From assembly GCF_023078275.1 (NCBI RefSeq), contig NC_062983.1:7433001-7497000 (forward strand): 64,000 nt of DNA. Direction: 5' to 3'. Shown here one piece after another: positions 11,746 through 24,659 of the stretch (within the stretch, counting starts at the first letter, position 1; every line of letters starts with the position of its first letter). The notes under the pieces were generated by a model. It had not been told where the DNA came from and made no database searches. It worked only from the letters and a program-made list of their open reading frames with translations. The DNA comes from Leguminivora glycinivorella. Its lineage: Eukaryota; Arthropoda; Insecta; Lepidoptera; Tortricidae. A program made the translations under genes and the position numbers.

Positions 11746-11837
11746 ACCACCAGTTGCATAAAATACTATAATAAACTAGGAGCTTTCTTCTTCGTTCTTC
11801 TGCGGTAATGAGAAAGATGTCTTAATATCTAATCTTT

Positions 11838-12252
11838 GCAGAGGGGTGAATCAACTTTTTCTTGCTTTTTGCAAGAATTGACCATACTTAATTAGCTCTA
11901 CTTTTGTGAGTTTTAACCTGGCCATCGTGAATAAAGATCCTTATTTTTATTTTACATTAAAGGGAATAATTAAAAAAAAAACATTTACAATTAAATCTAT
12001 ATGTGACCCAGTGGAAGAGACACTTTTTTCATACAAAAGTGAGGGACAGCTATGTCCACTGGGTCACTGCTCGAAATAAAGTAATAAAATAGCAAATCCT
12101 ATAAAAACATGATGTATTGCATAGCTTGTATATCTGTTTTAATATAATAAGTATAAACTAATTACACTAAATACAAATTAAATTTTCTGAGCACATGTAG
12201 TTGAAGTATGCGTAATTTTGCTGGCAAAGAAAAGTTGATTCACCCAGAGGCA
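11838..12252 (+). mobile_element. TIR element with a second palindrome at its centre
   Basis: The outer ends GAGGGGTGAATCAACTTTTT (11841) and the inverted AAAGTTGATTCACCCAGAGG (ending about 12250) form TIRs of about 25 bp. In the middle, GTGACCCAGTGGA (12003-12015) pairs with TCCACTGGGTCAC (12054-12066). It could be one element with internal inverted repeats, or a 64-bp palindromic element inserted in a larger one. No open frame. Confidence 0.65.
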
Positions 12253-12263
12253 CAGTAGAAGAA

Positions 12264-12455
12264 AGAGGTACTATCGTACAGTATGGCCACTTCCTGTCTG
12301 GTTACCTTACAGTTACCGCCTATTCACTCACACAAGCCTGGTACGCGTTCGCCTTCGCCTATACACGAGCTTAGACTGTGTGCGTAGGAACGCGTTTCTT
12401 TCATATATTTAATAGCCAGTATCCGAGGTCTGTCTCTAGTGTCCAAGGTATCGCA
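12264..12455 (+). repeat. Repeat family H, second copy
   Basis: AGGTACTATCGTACAGTATG through ACACGAGCTTAGACTGTGTG and TTTCATATATTTAATAGCCA follow the same order as at 2636-2880, with small internal deletions. Confidence 0.75.
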
Positions 12456-12761
12456 GAAGTGACGACAAAACATGAACTACTTCTGGTTTAGGTATGTAGA
12501 ACAGAAAAGTACGTTTTAGTTTTTTTTTTAATTGACTGATTACAAAATTGTCCCACTGCGCCTTCATCCAGAACTCTAGAGAATAATCTTGAACTAGCAC
12601 GTATCTTGAAACAAAAAAACATATTCAAAAAACGTGTATCTCTAATAAATGCGGAATCTGACTATGATCTAACTTAACATATTGACTCACCGCTGTGAAA
12701 ATAAACTGATCATCCGACTTTGTAAACAAACCAACCACAGATGTAAACCAAATTTAATTGG

Positions 12762-13298
12762 TTTACGTATAAAATTCCTAGCAAAATGGCCATTTTTCTC
12801 ATGGCTCCCGCGTGTCTGGAAAAACCAACCATAGATGTCGTGAATCAAATGTAAAACATTTTTTTTCTTATGCGTATTAACAATAACATTTCACAGACAT
12901 ATAACTTCACTCTTTTCAACATTGGTAGTCTATCAAAATTTCCGAACACAAAATAATATTGAAAGATCATATTAGTATCCAGCCGTCAGAGAAGAATGGC
13001 GGAAATTTCTAAAACGTGTCACTCAGACCACAGTATGATGACCACGACCACTCTATCAAGAGTGATACGTCGAACAAAATATATGTACCTAATAATGAAA
13101 TACGTAATTCTAAACGTTAAAGACAACTAAAATAAATTCTTATAAATTGGTATCTCAATAAAATGTCTCATTGTTTAAGTAGACAGAGATCATACTTTCT
13201 ATAAACACAGTATTCGACTGAAACTGCTTTCTATGAATGGATTACGTATGAAATTTCTATCAAAACGGCCATTTTTCTCATGGCTCCGTCGTGTCTGC
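12762..13298 (+). repeat. Pair of about 57-bp direct repeats, 480 bp apart
   Basis: 12762-12818 and 13242-13298 share TTACGTATAAAATT / TTACGTATGAAATT, GGCCATTTTTCTCATGGCTC and CGTGTCTG. The intervening sequence has no recognisable gene. This may be one unit and its copy, or two ends of a larger decayed element. Confidence 0.6.
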
Positions 13299-14182
13299 CG
13301 CATGTAGGTCACGGGGTGACCGCCACTTCCTAGTGTACCAGGACCGCTGGAAGTCTAGGCGTTCGCTCTTATTGATTGCCCTTAATGCTGTGTATTGATT
13401 CGTGGCCGTGACATAGGAGACTATAGTACTGGCTTTTTGGCAATACAGGTTGGCTATTAAAGTAGGCTAAATGTTGTAATGTCATTTCTCCATGTGACAT
13501 TAGGTGATAAACACACGGGGCTGAATTCCTCCCTAGCCCCCGACCCCTAAAAAGCCCGGGCTTAGGGGCTCAGACAACGTGACAATTAAGTGAAGGGGAC
13601 TTGTATAAATGTAGGGGGTCTATTATAGGCCCAGGCAGAGAAAGACCAAATATGGCGTTCTTCTTGAGCATCAAGAAATGCCTCTACCCAACATGTGACA
13701 CTCAAATTAGTTGAAAGTTGGCAAACATGACAGGCAAACGTACTTTTCTGTTGGCAGGTTGACTGGTAGAGAATTCCTTATAGCATTTTTCTTTTGTGCA
13801 ATAAAGATTAAATAAATAAATAAATAAACATTATCTATACAAATTTATTTAAACGAAGAAAAATTTCTCAAGAAAATTATCAACGGACGTATCTAAAAAA
13901 TTAATTACACAAGTAGGCGTTACTAGCAAAACTTGCATACCCCAGACGCCATCTGTTTTAAAGAATTGCATCAGCTAAATCCGCTTACCTCTTTGTATAT
14001 TTGCTTAATACAATCCAGTAAATGTATCTAATAGGATGCCTGGAGTTTCGGAATGGGGGCAATAAATGTTTAGACGTGGAAAGGATATCCTGGTTCATTT
14101 TGGTTGTCTGTTTAGTGCAATTGATTTAGTGGAAGTTTTTGCTTTTAGTAGCAAAATACATCTCAATATCATCATCCTTCTT
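13299..14182. other. No gene seen; short AAAT microsatellite
   Basis: An (AAAT)n tract lies at about 13810-13829. A GC-richer patch (13500-13640) has no open frame and matches nothing else in the window. Confidence 0.4.
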
Positions 14183-14402
14183 GCATTATCCCGGCATTCA
14201 CCACGGTTCATGAGAGCCTGAGACCCGCTTTAACAACTAATTCCAAGATTTGACGTAGACACTACGAGTAGTTTTTACGAAAGCAATTGCCATCTGACCT
14301 TCCAAACCGAAGGGTAACTAGGCCATACTGGAATTAGTCCGGTTACCTCACGATGTTTTCCTTCACCGAAAAGCGATTGGCAAATATCAACTTAGTAGCA
14401 AA
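14183..14402 (+). repeat. Lepidopteran SINE-like repeat (family L), fragment
   Basis: Landmarks are GAGAGCCTGAGACCCGCTTT, CAACTAATTCCAAGATTTG, GAATTAGTCCGGTTACCTCA and GATGTTTTCCTTCACCGAAA. The same series occurs at 25411-25622 and, more decayed, at 34945-35117. Full-length copies in Lepidoptera continue into a tRNA-like part that is not recognisable here. Confidence 0.7.
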
Positions 14403-14469
14403 ATACATATTTAGTGAAATAGTGGTAGAAATGATTTTAAGCGACATCGACACAAAATTACCAATAGAA

Positions 14470-14890
14470 GACTGATACGGAGTGATACGGATTCAGTCAA
14501 TTAAGTGAAAAATTTAGTTAGTTACAAATGTCCCCTATTAGCGACAACGACAGATATCGTATCGTGCCCACAGAAGTCTATTAGTGTAGTTTTTACTATT
14601 TGTTTGTAATACAAGTAGTAATACAGACTCAGTTTGTTCAGAGGAAAATTATTAAATTTTTCCTTCAAAGCAACAATGACCACAGAAGTCTGTAAGCAGT
14701 TGTTCTTGCTGTGTTTTTGTAACACTAGCGAGAAAGAGGGAAGGAGATCTGTGGAAATTGTTACAATTTTCCTTAGAAGTGACAATGGCATCATATCGCT
14801 TACTCAAATGTTCCTGTTTGTTTGTAGCAATAGTGATACAGAGGCAGTTCTGTGAAAAATTGTTACAATTTTTCTTCTAAGCGACGACGG
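14470..14890 (+). repeat. Ancient degenerate tandem repeat, about 4 units
   Basis: Units can be aligned on GTGATACGGATTCAGT (about 14480), GTAATACAGACTCAGT (14619), a partial unit near 14744, and GTGATACAGAGGCAGT (14832). Each is followed by AAAATT(G)TTA-AATTTTTC and AAGCGACAA-like blocks. Unit length varies between about 100 and 140 bp. The short frames on both strands here are products of the repeat. Confidence 0.5.
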
Positions 14891-15474
14891 AACGATATTC
14901 CCACACAAGCGTTGACGAAGCAGTGACGTAACAATTGCGCTGAAGTACCAGGGTCGAAGAAATGCGTAGCAGTTGCGTGTTAGCATTAGACGCGGTTGCC
15001 TAGCAACGGCATCCACACAAGCCTTTGTGATGCTAATAGGAATTAGGTATTGTTGGTTAGTGGTTATGAATGTTAGGACTCACTTAACTTCGTATCGGCT
15101 AGACTGTAATTTTCTTTTAAACTCGTTAACTAGAGTTAATTTCAACTTGTAGAACCGAGTTTTTATACCGCAAACTCAAGTCCTTCTTAAAGAGCTCTTT
15201 AAAAATAAATATTGGAAAAATAAAAAAATATATTCTATTCGGGACTGAATAGGCTCGGAAACAAAAAATAATACTAACCCTAATTAATAAAATTATACCT
15301 TAAAAATAATAATTTCAATATTTAAGCCATATGCTTTACAGATTGTGAAAAATGAAAACAAACATAAAACACAGTATATATTACTAAACAATCTCTAAAA
15401 ATGTTAATTACACTAATATTCCTGAGAATAGGCAATAAAAAATAGGAGTCATTAATCAAAAGCTAACCAGTTTG

Positions 15475-15482
15475 GTCGCAGT
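15475..15482. other. 8-bp target-site duplication of the hAT-type element (left)
   Basis: GTCGCAGT here is repeated exactly at 18801-18808, immediately outside the inverted ends of the element between them. Confidence 0.8.
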
Positions 15483-18400
15483 TAGGGCTTGCAATATCGG
15501 ACGATTTTCAATTCCGGAACTGGTTTTCGAGATTGGACTTCAAATCCGGAATTCCGGAACTAGTTCCGGAATTGGACAATTTTTTTTTGTTTTGTTTTCT
15601 GGTGGATTTCTGATGAAATAATACAATTTTAAATTGAAATTTATTATTAATCGACGTTTAAGACAATAACTCCGTACCTGAAAGGCATATAACACTGCAA
15701 TTTTCATTTTAGTAATTTTACAGGAGAGTCCATTTTGTGTCAAAATCGGTCTTGCTAAGTATTTCGAACAACAGCAAACGATACAAACGAGGTTTTAGTG
15801 CCAGTTTTGTGATAGTAGTTAACATTAAAGTAAATATATTTAGCATTATTATTTAATAGTATTTGACACACCATAATAAAAACTACATATTTTAGACAAA
15901 AACTAAATAAAACTACCCCAAATACAGTGTTTTCCTTCTGAACTTATTTCATATTTGAGGATTTACAGCAATATGGACGAGGACAACATTATTGTTTTAT
16001 CAATTAATCTAATAAAAACAAGGGTTTTAAAACTTTTAAATGCATATGCATACCACCGAAATAATGTAAAAGTAATAATTTACAACAATGGCACAACGTC
16101 TTATAAATGTAATAAAATAAGGCACGTATTTAACCGGGCGACTAAATAACCATAGAAATGGGTATCAAAAATAATAGTTTGGCGACTAAAATGGGGCCTC
16201 AAATTATTTCAATATGAGGTAGCATTTTAATGTCATTACGGCTACGGTTTATTCAGACGCGAGTACCAACTATTTATTTGGCAACTGAATTATTATATTG
16301 GAAACAATTTAAGAAATACAGTTTAATCGGAAAACGGCTATCTATTAATATAAAATATACAGTTCTTTTAAAATATTTATATAGCAAATTAACATAAAAA
16401 GTACATTTAAAATTTATACATCGGCACTCATCACCTGAGCTATCATTTTAATAAAAAAAAAGAATTCTTATAAAATATAATGGTCGACAAAATATTATAC
16501 TTATGGGTAAGAAATTAGGTGTTTGGGGGTGCTGGCAACTTCGACTCTATACAATGAATTTAACTTTTCATGACGTTTACTCTATCGAATCTAAGGCCGG
16601 TCTTACGCAGTCTTAATATCACTCTGAAAGATTCATTTTTTTGGCAGGAAAACCTTACTCAGAATATGTCTTTTCATAAATCGTTCCGCAGATTTTATAA
16701 TATCGAATCTTATGCTGGCATAATGTTAATGAGAAATAATCTTCTAAATTAAGAGTATTTCCGTAGATTTTTGTTTGCATAATATTTAGGCAGTAAAAAT
16801 TTGTCCATCTTCTTCCTATTTCTGTTTTGATAATGAGTCTTGTGTGTTGGGGATGCAAGATACCTAACACTCCTCCTCGCTTCGCTCGTCGTCGTACCTA
16901 ACGGTGCCTCTGGGAATGTATTTCATTTCCTTTTTGCTATCGTTGTTTTGTTCATACAAAGCACCTAAGAATTATGCCATAGCAAATTTGGTAGGACTTA
17001 TATTCTACTAAAAAAATAATCTAACCCTAACCTACTTTTCTGCTGGCAGAAAATAATTCTGCTCTTGTACCTCTAATATTATACTATACGATTATCACGG
17101 TATTTTTTTAAATACCATGTCGGTGGTAAACAAGCATACGATCGGCCTGATGGAAAGTGGTCACCGTAACCTATGGACGCCTGCAACTCAAGAGGTATCA
17201 TATGCGCGTTACCGACCCATTAGAAGGTTATACACTCCTTTTTGCTGTGTACTTATTATAAAATGATATGGTACGCGTTCCCTTATAGAGATATTTAAAT
17301 ACTACTCGTGGATTACGGGTCGCAAATACGATGTTTGAATAGAATAGAATAAACATATGTAGGTGACAGGTTAAATCAAACGCATAATTCCGAAAATACG
17401 ATGCCAAAAACCGTGGTACGAGCGAGGAGTCAACGCGGCGGGTCTCAGTTCGCGAAATGTACAACTACCTTCATTTTACTTAGGTGCAGCGCATGACTTG
17501 GGCTCGCTACCCACCATTGTTTTTATGTAGCTTTAATTCCAAAGTTTTAATCTAGATGGCGTTACATGTGCCAAAATAAGTAAGCAAACTTAATAAATAA
17601 ATCCTAAAGTACAGTTCACATAAAACATATATGCGTCGCCTACAACATATATTCGTGAACACAGGCAAGACAAAATACACATAATAAAACAAGACAGAAA
17701 GGAATGAAGTGCCACGAAATGGCCTCACCTCAGCGTGTTGCTGGACTTCCAGCGCTGATCTTCCGATGAGACCATCGGTACGTAGCTACCATCAACCCGT
17801 TTTCATTATAAAACGAATTTATATGTGTTTTAAAAAAAACATACTTCCCATTAATTTTTTTAGTTGCCTCCTTAATTTAAATACTACTTTAAACGATGAG
17901 CTAAGTATAATTATTTAGGTGCTAACATCTATATGACTACAAATATTAAAAATCTTACGCTTTACAATACTAGGTGCCAATTATTATTTTAGTCGCCAAA
18001 GTATTGTTTAATGTTCCTCGGAAATATTTTTGTCGCTTGAAATTTGCTGCCGTTTTTTCAATAATAATGATGCTTAATATTTGAGGCTCATATATTTTTT
18101 TTGTCGCCACAATATTAAAACACAGCCAAATTATATTATTGTATGCCCGACTTAACTTCCCGTTTAATATTTTAGTTGCCCGGTTAATTATATGCCATAA
18201 AATAAATATTGAATTACCTGTATCAGACTCGAGGCCCAAAAAGTCAGATTTCCTGATTTATACCTAGGTACATGTACACCTTGAATTTTTGTAAAAAATA
18301 AAGCATACTTTTCATATCCACCATTTTCCATACATTGCAGTAAAGTCCACCAGTTTAGTAAAATATGCACACGTCTTTGTGAAAAGTGTATAAGTAACTA

Positions 18401-18800
18401 CAACGTTATGCTTGTGAATGAATGTAATACCAAATACTACGTTTTGCATCTGAATTTAAGTTCGCAAAACCAGAAAGTGACAATGGTTAATATTAGCGCC
18501 ATTAGCGGGTTAAAATTTAAAATTACACTATCTCGCTCTAACTAGCCCCTTTGGCCATAAAATAGGGTACTACCTGAGTCCGAGCAGTGTCTAACTTATG
18601 AATTTAGATATTTCTTATACATTCTGTGGTAATTTTGTAAAATAACCAGGCTGATATTACACGTTTTTATCTAAAAATATATATTTTTTCAATTCCGGAG
18701 TTTTCGAGATTATGTGTTTCAATTCCGGAACTGTAATATCGGAAAAATTGACCGAAATTCCGGAATTTCGAGATTCCGGAATTCCGGAATGCAAGCCCTA
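15483..18800. mobile_element. hAT-type DNA transposon, non-autonomous or decayed, 3.3 kb
   Basis: The ends TAGGGCTTGCA and TGCAAGCCCTA are perfect 11-bp TIRs flanked by the 8-bp duplication GTCGCAGT. Both are diagnostic of the hAT superfamily, whose TIRs often start (C/T)AGGG. Subterminal regions (15505-15580 and 18690-18792) are packed with the motif ATTCCGGAA in both orientations, as expected for hAT transposase-binding repeats. I found no BED finger, catalytic core or dimerisation domain; the interior frames are at most about 90 codons and I-, N- and K-rich. It contains a copy of repeat family D and an array of TTTTAGTCGCC-like motifs. It appears non-autonomous, and the perfect TIRs and TSD suggest it is not very old. 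Confidence 0.8.
17101..17255 (+). repeat. Repeat family D inside the hAT-type element
   Basis: ACCATGTCGGTGGTAAACAA, GCCTGATGGAAAGTGGTCAC and CTATGGACGCCTGCAACTCA identify it, and it ends near TTTTTGCTGTGTAC. It was either captured by, or inserted after, the surrounding element. Confidence 0.8.
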
Positions 18801-18808
18801 GTCGCAGT
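18801..18808. other. 8-bp target-site duplication of the hAT-type element (right)
   Basis: An exact GTCGCAGT, matching 15475-15482. Confidence 0.8.
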
Positions 18809-19315
18809 GTGACAGAGATAGCCATCCCGAATGAGACAACAACACATTCCTACGGGAATCGTCCGACATTCTACCCTGATAAACATAAACGCAGTAACTG
18901 TACTTCAAAATGGATTTAATTAAAAACTTTATTATAAAGCGATAAAGTACATAATTGAATGAGTGAAAATACACTTACTGCGTTTATGAATAGTAACATT
19001 CCTGTCGAAAGGGAAATTATTTATTCCTTTTTTAACCAACCCTCTTATTAAAATATCTCTTTGTGCCTTAATCCTTATTTAAAAGTTTTTTAAATTAATA
19101 GACAGTAAAAGCTGGAAAGTGAAGGTGTCGGTATTTTAATGGCATCTTATTAGTTTGGAAACATGGCTATTCAAATGAGAGATAATATCGAAATGGTTTT
19201 TATTTATGCCTTTAATAAATTACGTGATCGTGTGTTTACACCTTCATTTATTTAATTTAGAAATTAAAAAGAAACAAAATTGCCCTTTGAGTCGTCGGCA
19301 ACCCAAACCCTTCCT
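18809..19315. other. No gene seen
   Basis: AT-rich sequence without coding frames, recognised repeats or splice-site pairs. Confidence 0.4.
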
Positions 19316-19498
19316 TAGAACTTGTACACTCTTTTTTGCTGTGTACTTAACACAGCAAAAAGAAGTGTACACGTTTCTAATGGGTTGGCAACGCGCACGT
19401 GACACTCCTTGAGTTGCAGGTGTTGCATAGGTGACGGTAACCGCTTTCCATCAGGCGGACCGTATGCTTGTTTGCCACCGACGTAATATTTAAAAAAA
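19316..19498 (-). repeat. Repeat family D, inverted copy with short hairpin
   Basis: The reverse-orientation copy ends in TTGTTTGCCACCGACGTAAT. Its other end has a small hairpin in which CTTTTTTGCTGTGT and ACACAGCAAAAAG pair around TACTTA. It matches 8568, 17101 and 42075. Confidence 0.82.
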
Positions 19499-19605
19499 AG
19501 AAAAGACTATTGACATAGTACAAAGTTTATAATAAAATTATAATACGGTTTGTATATTAAAACTGTACTAAAATATAGTATTATTACTGTAGTAGTACTA
19601 CTACA

Positions 19606-19725
19606 AGTAATCACTTTATTGTGTACAACAAATTTATATACAATTTGTAGGAATGGAAGTACAATGGCGAGCTTATCCCTATAAAGGATCTCTTCTAGCT
19701 AACCTTGGAGTAAATGCTGCTTATG
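19606..19725 (-). repeat. Repeat family I (retrotransposon-tail-like)
   Basis: CACTTTATTGTGTACAACAA, GGCGAGCTTATCCCT and GGATCTCTTCTAGCTAACC are shared in order with 37733-37862. The TTTATT start, read inverted, gives AATAAA, suggesting the polyadenylated 3' tail of a LINE or SINE in minus orientation. Confidence 0.6.
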
Positions 19726-20277
19726 AATGAAAACAAAAAAAAAGGAAGTTTGTCAACGAAACGTCTCTAGGTTGGCCAGCAGCGCACCTGTCAACGAATT
19801 TGACAGTTAAACAAATATTGCAGCTAGCGCATGCGTTATGCACCAGTAGCCGTCCACCTCTAATTTTTAGCGTACAGTAGCTAAACATTTACCGATATTT
19901 TCTTATCTATGTAAATAATACATGTGTAAGATAAGAGATTTGTTGTTATTTTTTAATTTCATTGTTATTTCAAAAAAGTTTGCTTTTTTCATTTTAATGA
20001 ACGGTGAAAAATAAAACCTTAGCGAGCAAATGTTATAGGTACTTATGCTTATGACAGCAAAGTGAGTCCCACTGCCTCCATTTTAATGAAGAACGACTCA
20101 TTAATAGTTCACTATTAACAGAAACTAAGCCGAACGCAGTCCGAAAGTGCATATCCATATAAGTGTATGTTTCGGCCGTACGACCAAAAACTTCCGTTGT
20201 TTTTTGGCCGAAATGGAATAACTTGGCCGAGACCGATATTTTGTTAAGGCACTAAATTGTGTAAGTTATGGTGGGGG

Positions 20278-20378
20278 AGATTGAAGGGTTTTTCTTAAGG
20301 GGTAAAATGGAAAATGCTCCGTATAACGACGCACAACGGGCGGCTTTTTATCTTACCCCGCAATAGACCCTTCAATCT
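20278..20378. mobile_element. Short palindromic MITE
   Basis: AGATTGAAGGG...GGGGTAA at the left pairs with TTACCCC...CCCTTCAATCT at the right, giving arms of about 27 bp with a few mismatches around a spacer of about 45 bp. No coding capacity. The family was not found elsewhere in the window. Confidence 0.6.
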
Positions 20379-20735
20379 TTTCCCAATCCCTTAATGCTTT
20401 TGAAAATCATGGCCACTTTTCGCACATTAATTTATATATTCCTTTCGACAGTTCTTTTTTCTCGAACTTAGACTCATAAACGCATATACAGTTATTACTG
20501 CACTAAGACGGTGCGGTCGTAAAGTATTTCGTACGCGTTAAGTAATGGGCACGGAAGTACGAGCAGTGTTAATTTCACGCCGGTTATGTTTGCGCGTTTG
20601 ATGTTGTGTTAGCTTTTTATTGATAGCATAATGCATACAGTACGCATATGAGAATTTCTGTTGTTTTCTTGTAGATTGACGGTTACTTGACCTATCTCCT
20701 ATTGTCAGTACAGTCAAGTAGGTATACATACACTT

Positions 20736-21078
<343 letters not shown>

Positions 21079-21487
21079 TTATCATATCTACAGCTAGTAC
21101 AGTTACCTGAAAAGAAAATACTTAAAATGGTACGCTCTCTGTACAGTTAAAGTATATATGTTGTCACAGAGAAAATAGTCCGAGGTCTCTAGCTGATTAT
21201 TTACTTAAGTGCGAAAACTGCGTTTTGCTCGAGGAGGCTTATTTTAAATTGTACTAACTAATAACGGGGTATGATTGAATGGTTTTGTTATGTATATGAT
21301 ATTTAAGTATCAATACTGTTTTCGTTTAACACACCAGAATCATGTAAACATTTTTTTTTAGCTTTCCTCATGGTTCTGGTAATAATAACTTATTATATTT
21401 CTCCTTTTTCTACACAGTTTTTTATGCTTTCTAACTAACCCTTGACAACTCATACAAAGTCATGACCATTAGACCGATTGTACTGTC

Positions 21488-22058
21488 AAAAACCGGCCAA
21501 GAGTGTGTCGGGCCACGCTCAGTGTAGGGTTCCGTAGTTTTCCGTATTTTTCTCAAAAACTACTGAACCTATCAAGTTCAAAACAATTTTCCTAGAAAGT
21601 CTTTATAAAGTTCTACTTTTGTGATTTTTTTCATATTTTTTAAACATATGGTTCAAAAGTTAGAGGGGGGGGGACGCACTTTGTTTTCCTTTAGGAGCGA
21701 TTATTTCCAAAAATATTAATATTATCAAAAAACGATCTTAGTAAACCCTTATTCATTTTTAAATACCTATCCAACAACATATCACACGTTGGGGTTGGAA
21801 TGAAAAAAAAAATCAGCCCCCACTTTATATGTAGGGGGAGTACCCTAATAAAACATTTTTTTCCATTTTTTATTTTTGCACTTTGTTGGCGTGATTGATA
21901 TACATATTGGTACCAAATTTCAGCTTTCTAGTGCTAACGGTTACTGAGATTATCCGCGGACGGACGGACGGACGGACGGACGGACGGACGGACGGACGGA
22001 CGGATAGACAGACATGGCGAAACTATAAGGGTTCCTAGTTGACTACGGAACCCTAATA
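21488..22058 (+). repeat. Repeat family F, full copy with GGAC microsatellite
   Basis: It runs from ACCGGCCAAGAGTGTGTCGG and GTGTAGGGTTCCGTAG to CTAGTTGACTACGGAACCCT. GGTTCCGTAG and CTACGGAACC near the two ends are inverted. A (GGAC)n tract lies at 21957-22004. I recognise this as a widespread lepidopteran repeat. The partial inverted copy at 47080-47292 lacks the far half. Confidence 0.88.
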
Positions 22059-24659
22059 AAAACGCATAAGTACTTCAGCATGCGTGGTCAGGCAAGCGAC
22101 ATAAAGTCATTCGGGACATCGTCATTTAATGGGAGAATTTCACGGTCGAGTGCCTCTTAACAAACATTTAATAGAATGAATAGCATTCTGAGTCTTCAAT
22201 GAATGGTTTAAGGACTAGTCTTCGGATGTGACCTGGAGGCCGAACCTTACTTGATTAAGAGGTAGACGTTGACATTATTGTACTGTGATTGCATATAGAT
22301 TGGAAACGGCAATCAAGGGGCATATTCAAGTCGTTTCTATAGGGATCTTTGATATCAATATGATAATGTTATGAATTTTTGAGATAAATGCCTACGTAAT
22401 CCGCAGATTAAAAAGTTTTGATAACTTTTTGAATGTCATTTCTTGTGATACAATGAACAATACGGTATATAACCAATGCATGCAGAGACAAAAACGTTTT
22501 GGTCGGAAAAAGCTGGCTGTGGGTTTTCATATACCTGTGCTAATTCTTGGGATTAGATTATTAAACGAATTCCATTTTCCAATATTTAAAAGTGTATCGC
22601 GAGTGTTTGTTAATATTGTAACTTTTGCCTTTAACAAGTTTTATACAGTTTAGGGACATTTATGATTCAATTATTCAACAGTTTATATTTTCTCCAGTTT
22701 TCCAAATCAACCGTGCTTATACATATGTTTCTCTACTAGTAGGTGTATCGTATAGGCACCTAACTCGTTTCTAATAGTCGGTCACTGTGTGACGTACTCC
22801 GATCGAGGCATTCAGAGCCGGTCGTCTCAGCCTACGTCTAAGGTACGCACACCAACGCACTACGCCTGACGTCAGCACCCTCACACTTCGAGCTCGCCCA
22901 ACCTAACACGCACCCTTCAACCCCTAACGCCTAATCAACCTTACCCATAATTCCCGTTAACCCTTACGCCACGCGCCCTTTTTTATCAAGTTTTGTCCTA
23001 AAATGGAAAACAACTACCAGGTCTTCATACTGTTACAGAAGTCAAACTTTCACCCTGAAGAATGCGCAAACTCCGAAGTCGTCTTGATTTGCAGCAACCC
23101 CTAGCAGATAGGTACTCTTCCTTTTCTAACTCACGCTAATATGGTATGGCGTCCTTGTCTATCCTCCTTGGAGGGGTTGTGGGACAGTGCGGGTGTGTGG
23201 ATATTAGGTTAGGGGCGACGAACGGCCGTGGCCGTGGCAACCCCTTCGAGCTTCGACACGCGATGCGTGTATGTCTATGGCGTGTGTTATGTCTCACACG
23301 GAGGCATACGTGTGCGAGCATCCTAGCCACTCCTGTTGTCCTGGTACACGAGTATGTGTAGAGATTAGAATTTGCTAAGCAAACGCTGGTTTTTTTCTAA
23401 CACACATTCATGTGTGGACTAACGTTTTGTCTAATTATTAACAGAAATGTCATGCATGACTCCGTTAGCCACACACAAATTTCTAAGCGGATTCACAGTT
23501 TCACACGAGTGTTTAGAAAGAGCGAGACACATAGGTAATATACCCGTCCTTGTCGCACGGGGACCGGGACCCCACACACGGTCTTCACAATGTGCGTATC
23601 TTATATGGAAACATAGAAAACTGTCTCGAAATTTTCTGAACATCAAAGGCAATAATAACTTACGTGCATGAAATTGATGATAATTTTATGGAAGCAGATG
23701 AAATGGTAATTAACATACATTAAGCGTGCAATGTAATATATGGCCAACGCTATTAATATCTACAGGCTATATTTATTAATTAATATAATAATTATGGATA
23801 TCGTACACAATTAAATTAATTGATATGAAGAAAATTTATGAGTACCTAAGTTTCACTACCTACCTACCTAATTTAATTATGGGAACCTTGAGGTCAACAT
23901 ACATAGATAACATAAAAAATGGAAGCGATTCTGAGCATGCATTATTTACACAGTTTCAGGAATTTTCCAAAATTACAGAAGTAGGTACCTACCTACATAT
24001 GTGCGTTATTTTTATGATTTTATTATGTCGCCATGTTCTTTTTGTGATTGTGATGCGATTTTTATTTCATCATTCTCATCACAAGATCTTTATCATAATC
24101 ATCATCATCATTGGCCTTTAACCCCTCAAGTGCCTTGTTACAGATCTGTCCCAGGCAATTTAAACTGTAATCAACAGATTGAAAGTTATTAATTCAATAG
24201 CAAATTTTTGACAACGGCGTTCCAAGGGTTAAGTCTTATGTCTTATGGACTATTCAAAGAGTGTCAATGTATATGTCTTCTTCATATTATGGTGAAAAAT
24301 CTTTCGACGATGGTCATTTGCCATTCTAGTGAGTGTCACAAAGACTTTAAGTACCAGTTCAATCAATATCAATATATTATACCAATTTCTTTATCATGGC
24401 TTTTCGTTAGACAATTTCGTATTGACATTTCAATATAATTCGACAAACCAAATCTTTTATGCCGCACTATTTAAAACCTAGGCGGTCAAATTTTAAAAAT
24501 GTAGATATTTTCATAAAACGCGTTTCCTTTACCTTCCTACCTTGACGTTGGTAACACTTAAAATTTTATTGAAAAATGTAGGGGCGAAGGTTTAATTCCC
24601 ATACAGCATTCCCATATAGCGCCAAGATTTGGTTGACCGTATATATTTTCTTTTTCATT
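22059..24659. other. Stretch without a supportable gene
   Basis: The part 22800-23340 is GC-richer, with a C-rich block at 22890-22985, but its frames on both strands overlap and lack splice support. A CRE-like TGACGTCA string lies at about 22868. From 23690 to 24440 the DNA is AT-rich with ACCTACCTACCTA (about 23856) and ATC microsatellite runs (about 24095-24110). Confidence 0.35.

Noticed and set aside
22890..22985. C-rich CCTAAC-like words suggesting an interstitial telomere
   Set aside because: The words are not a tandem array of the insect telomere unit (TTAGG); they are irregular and few.
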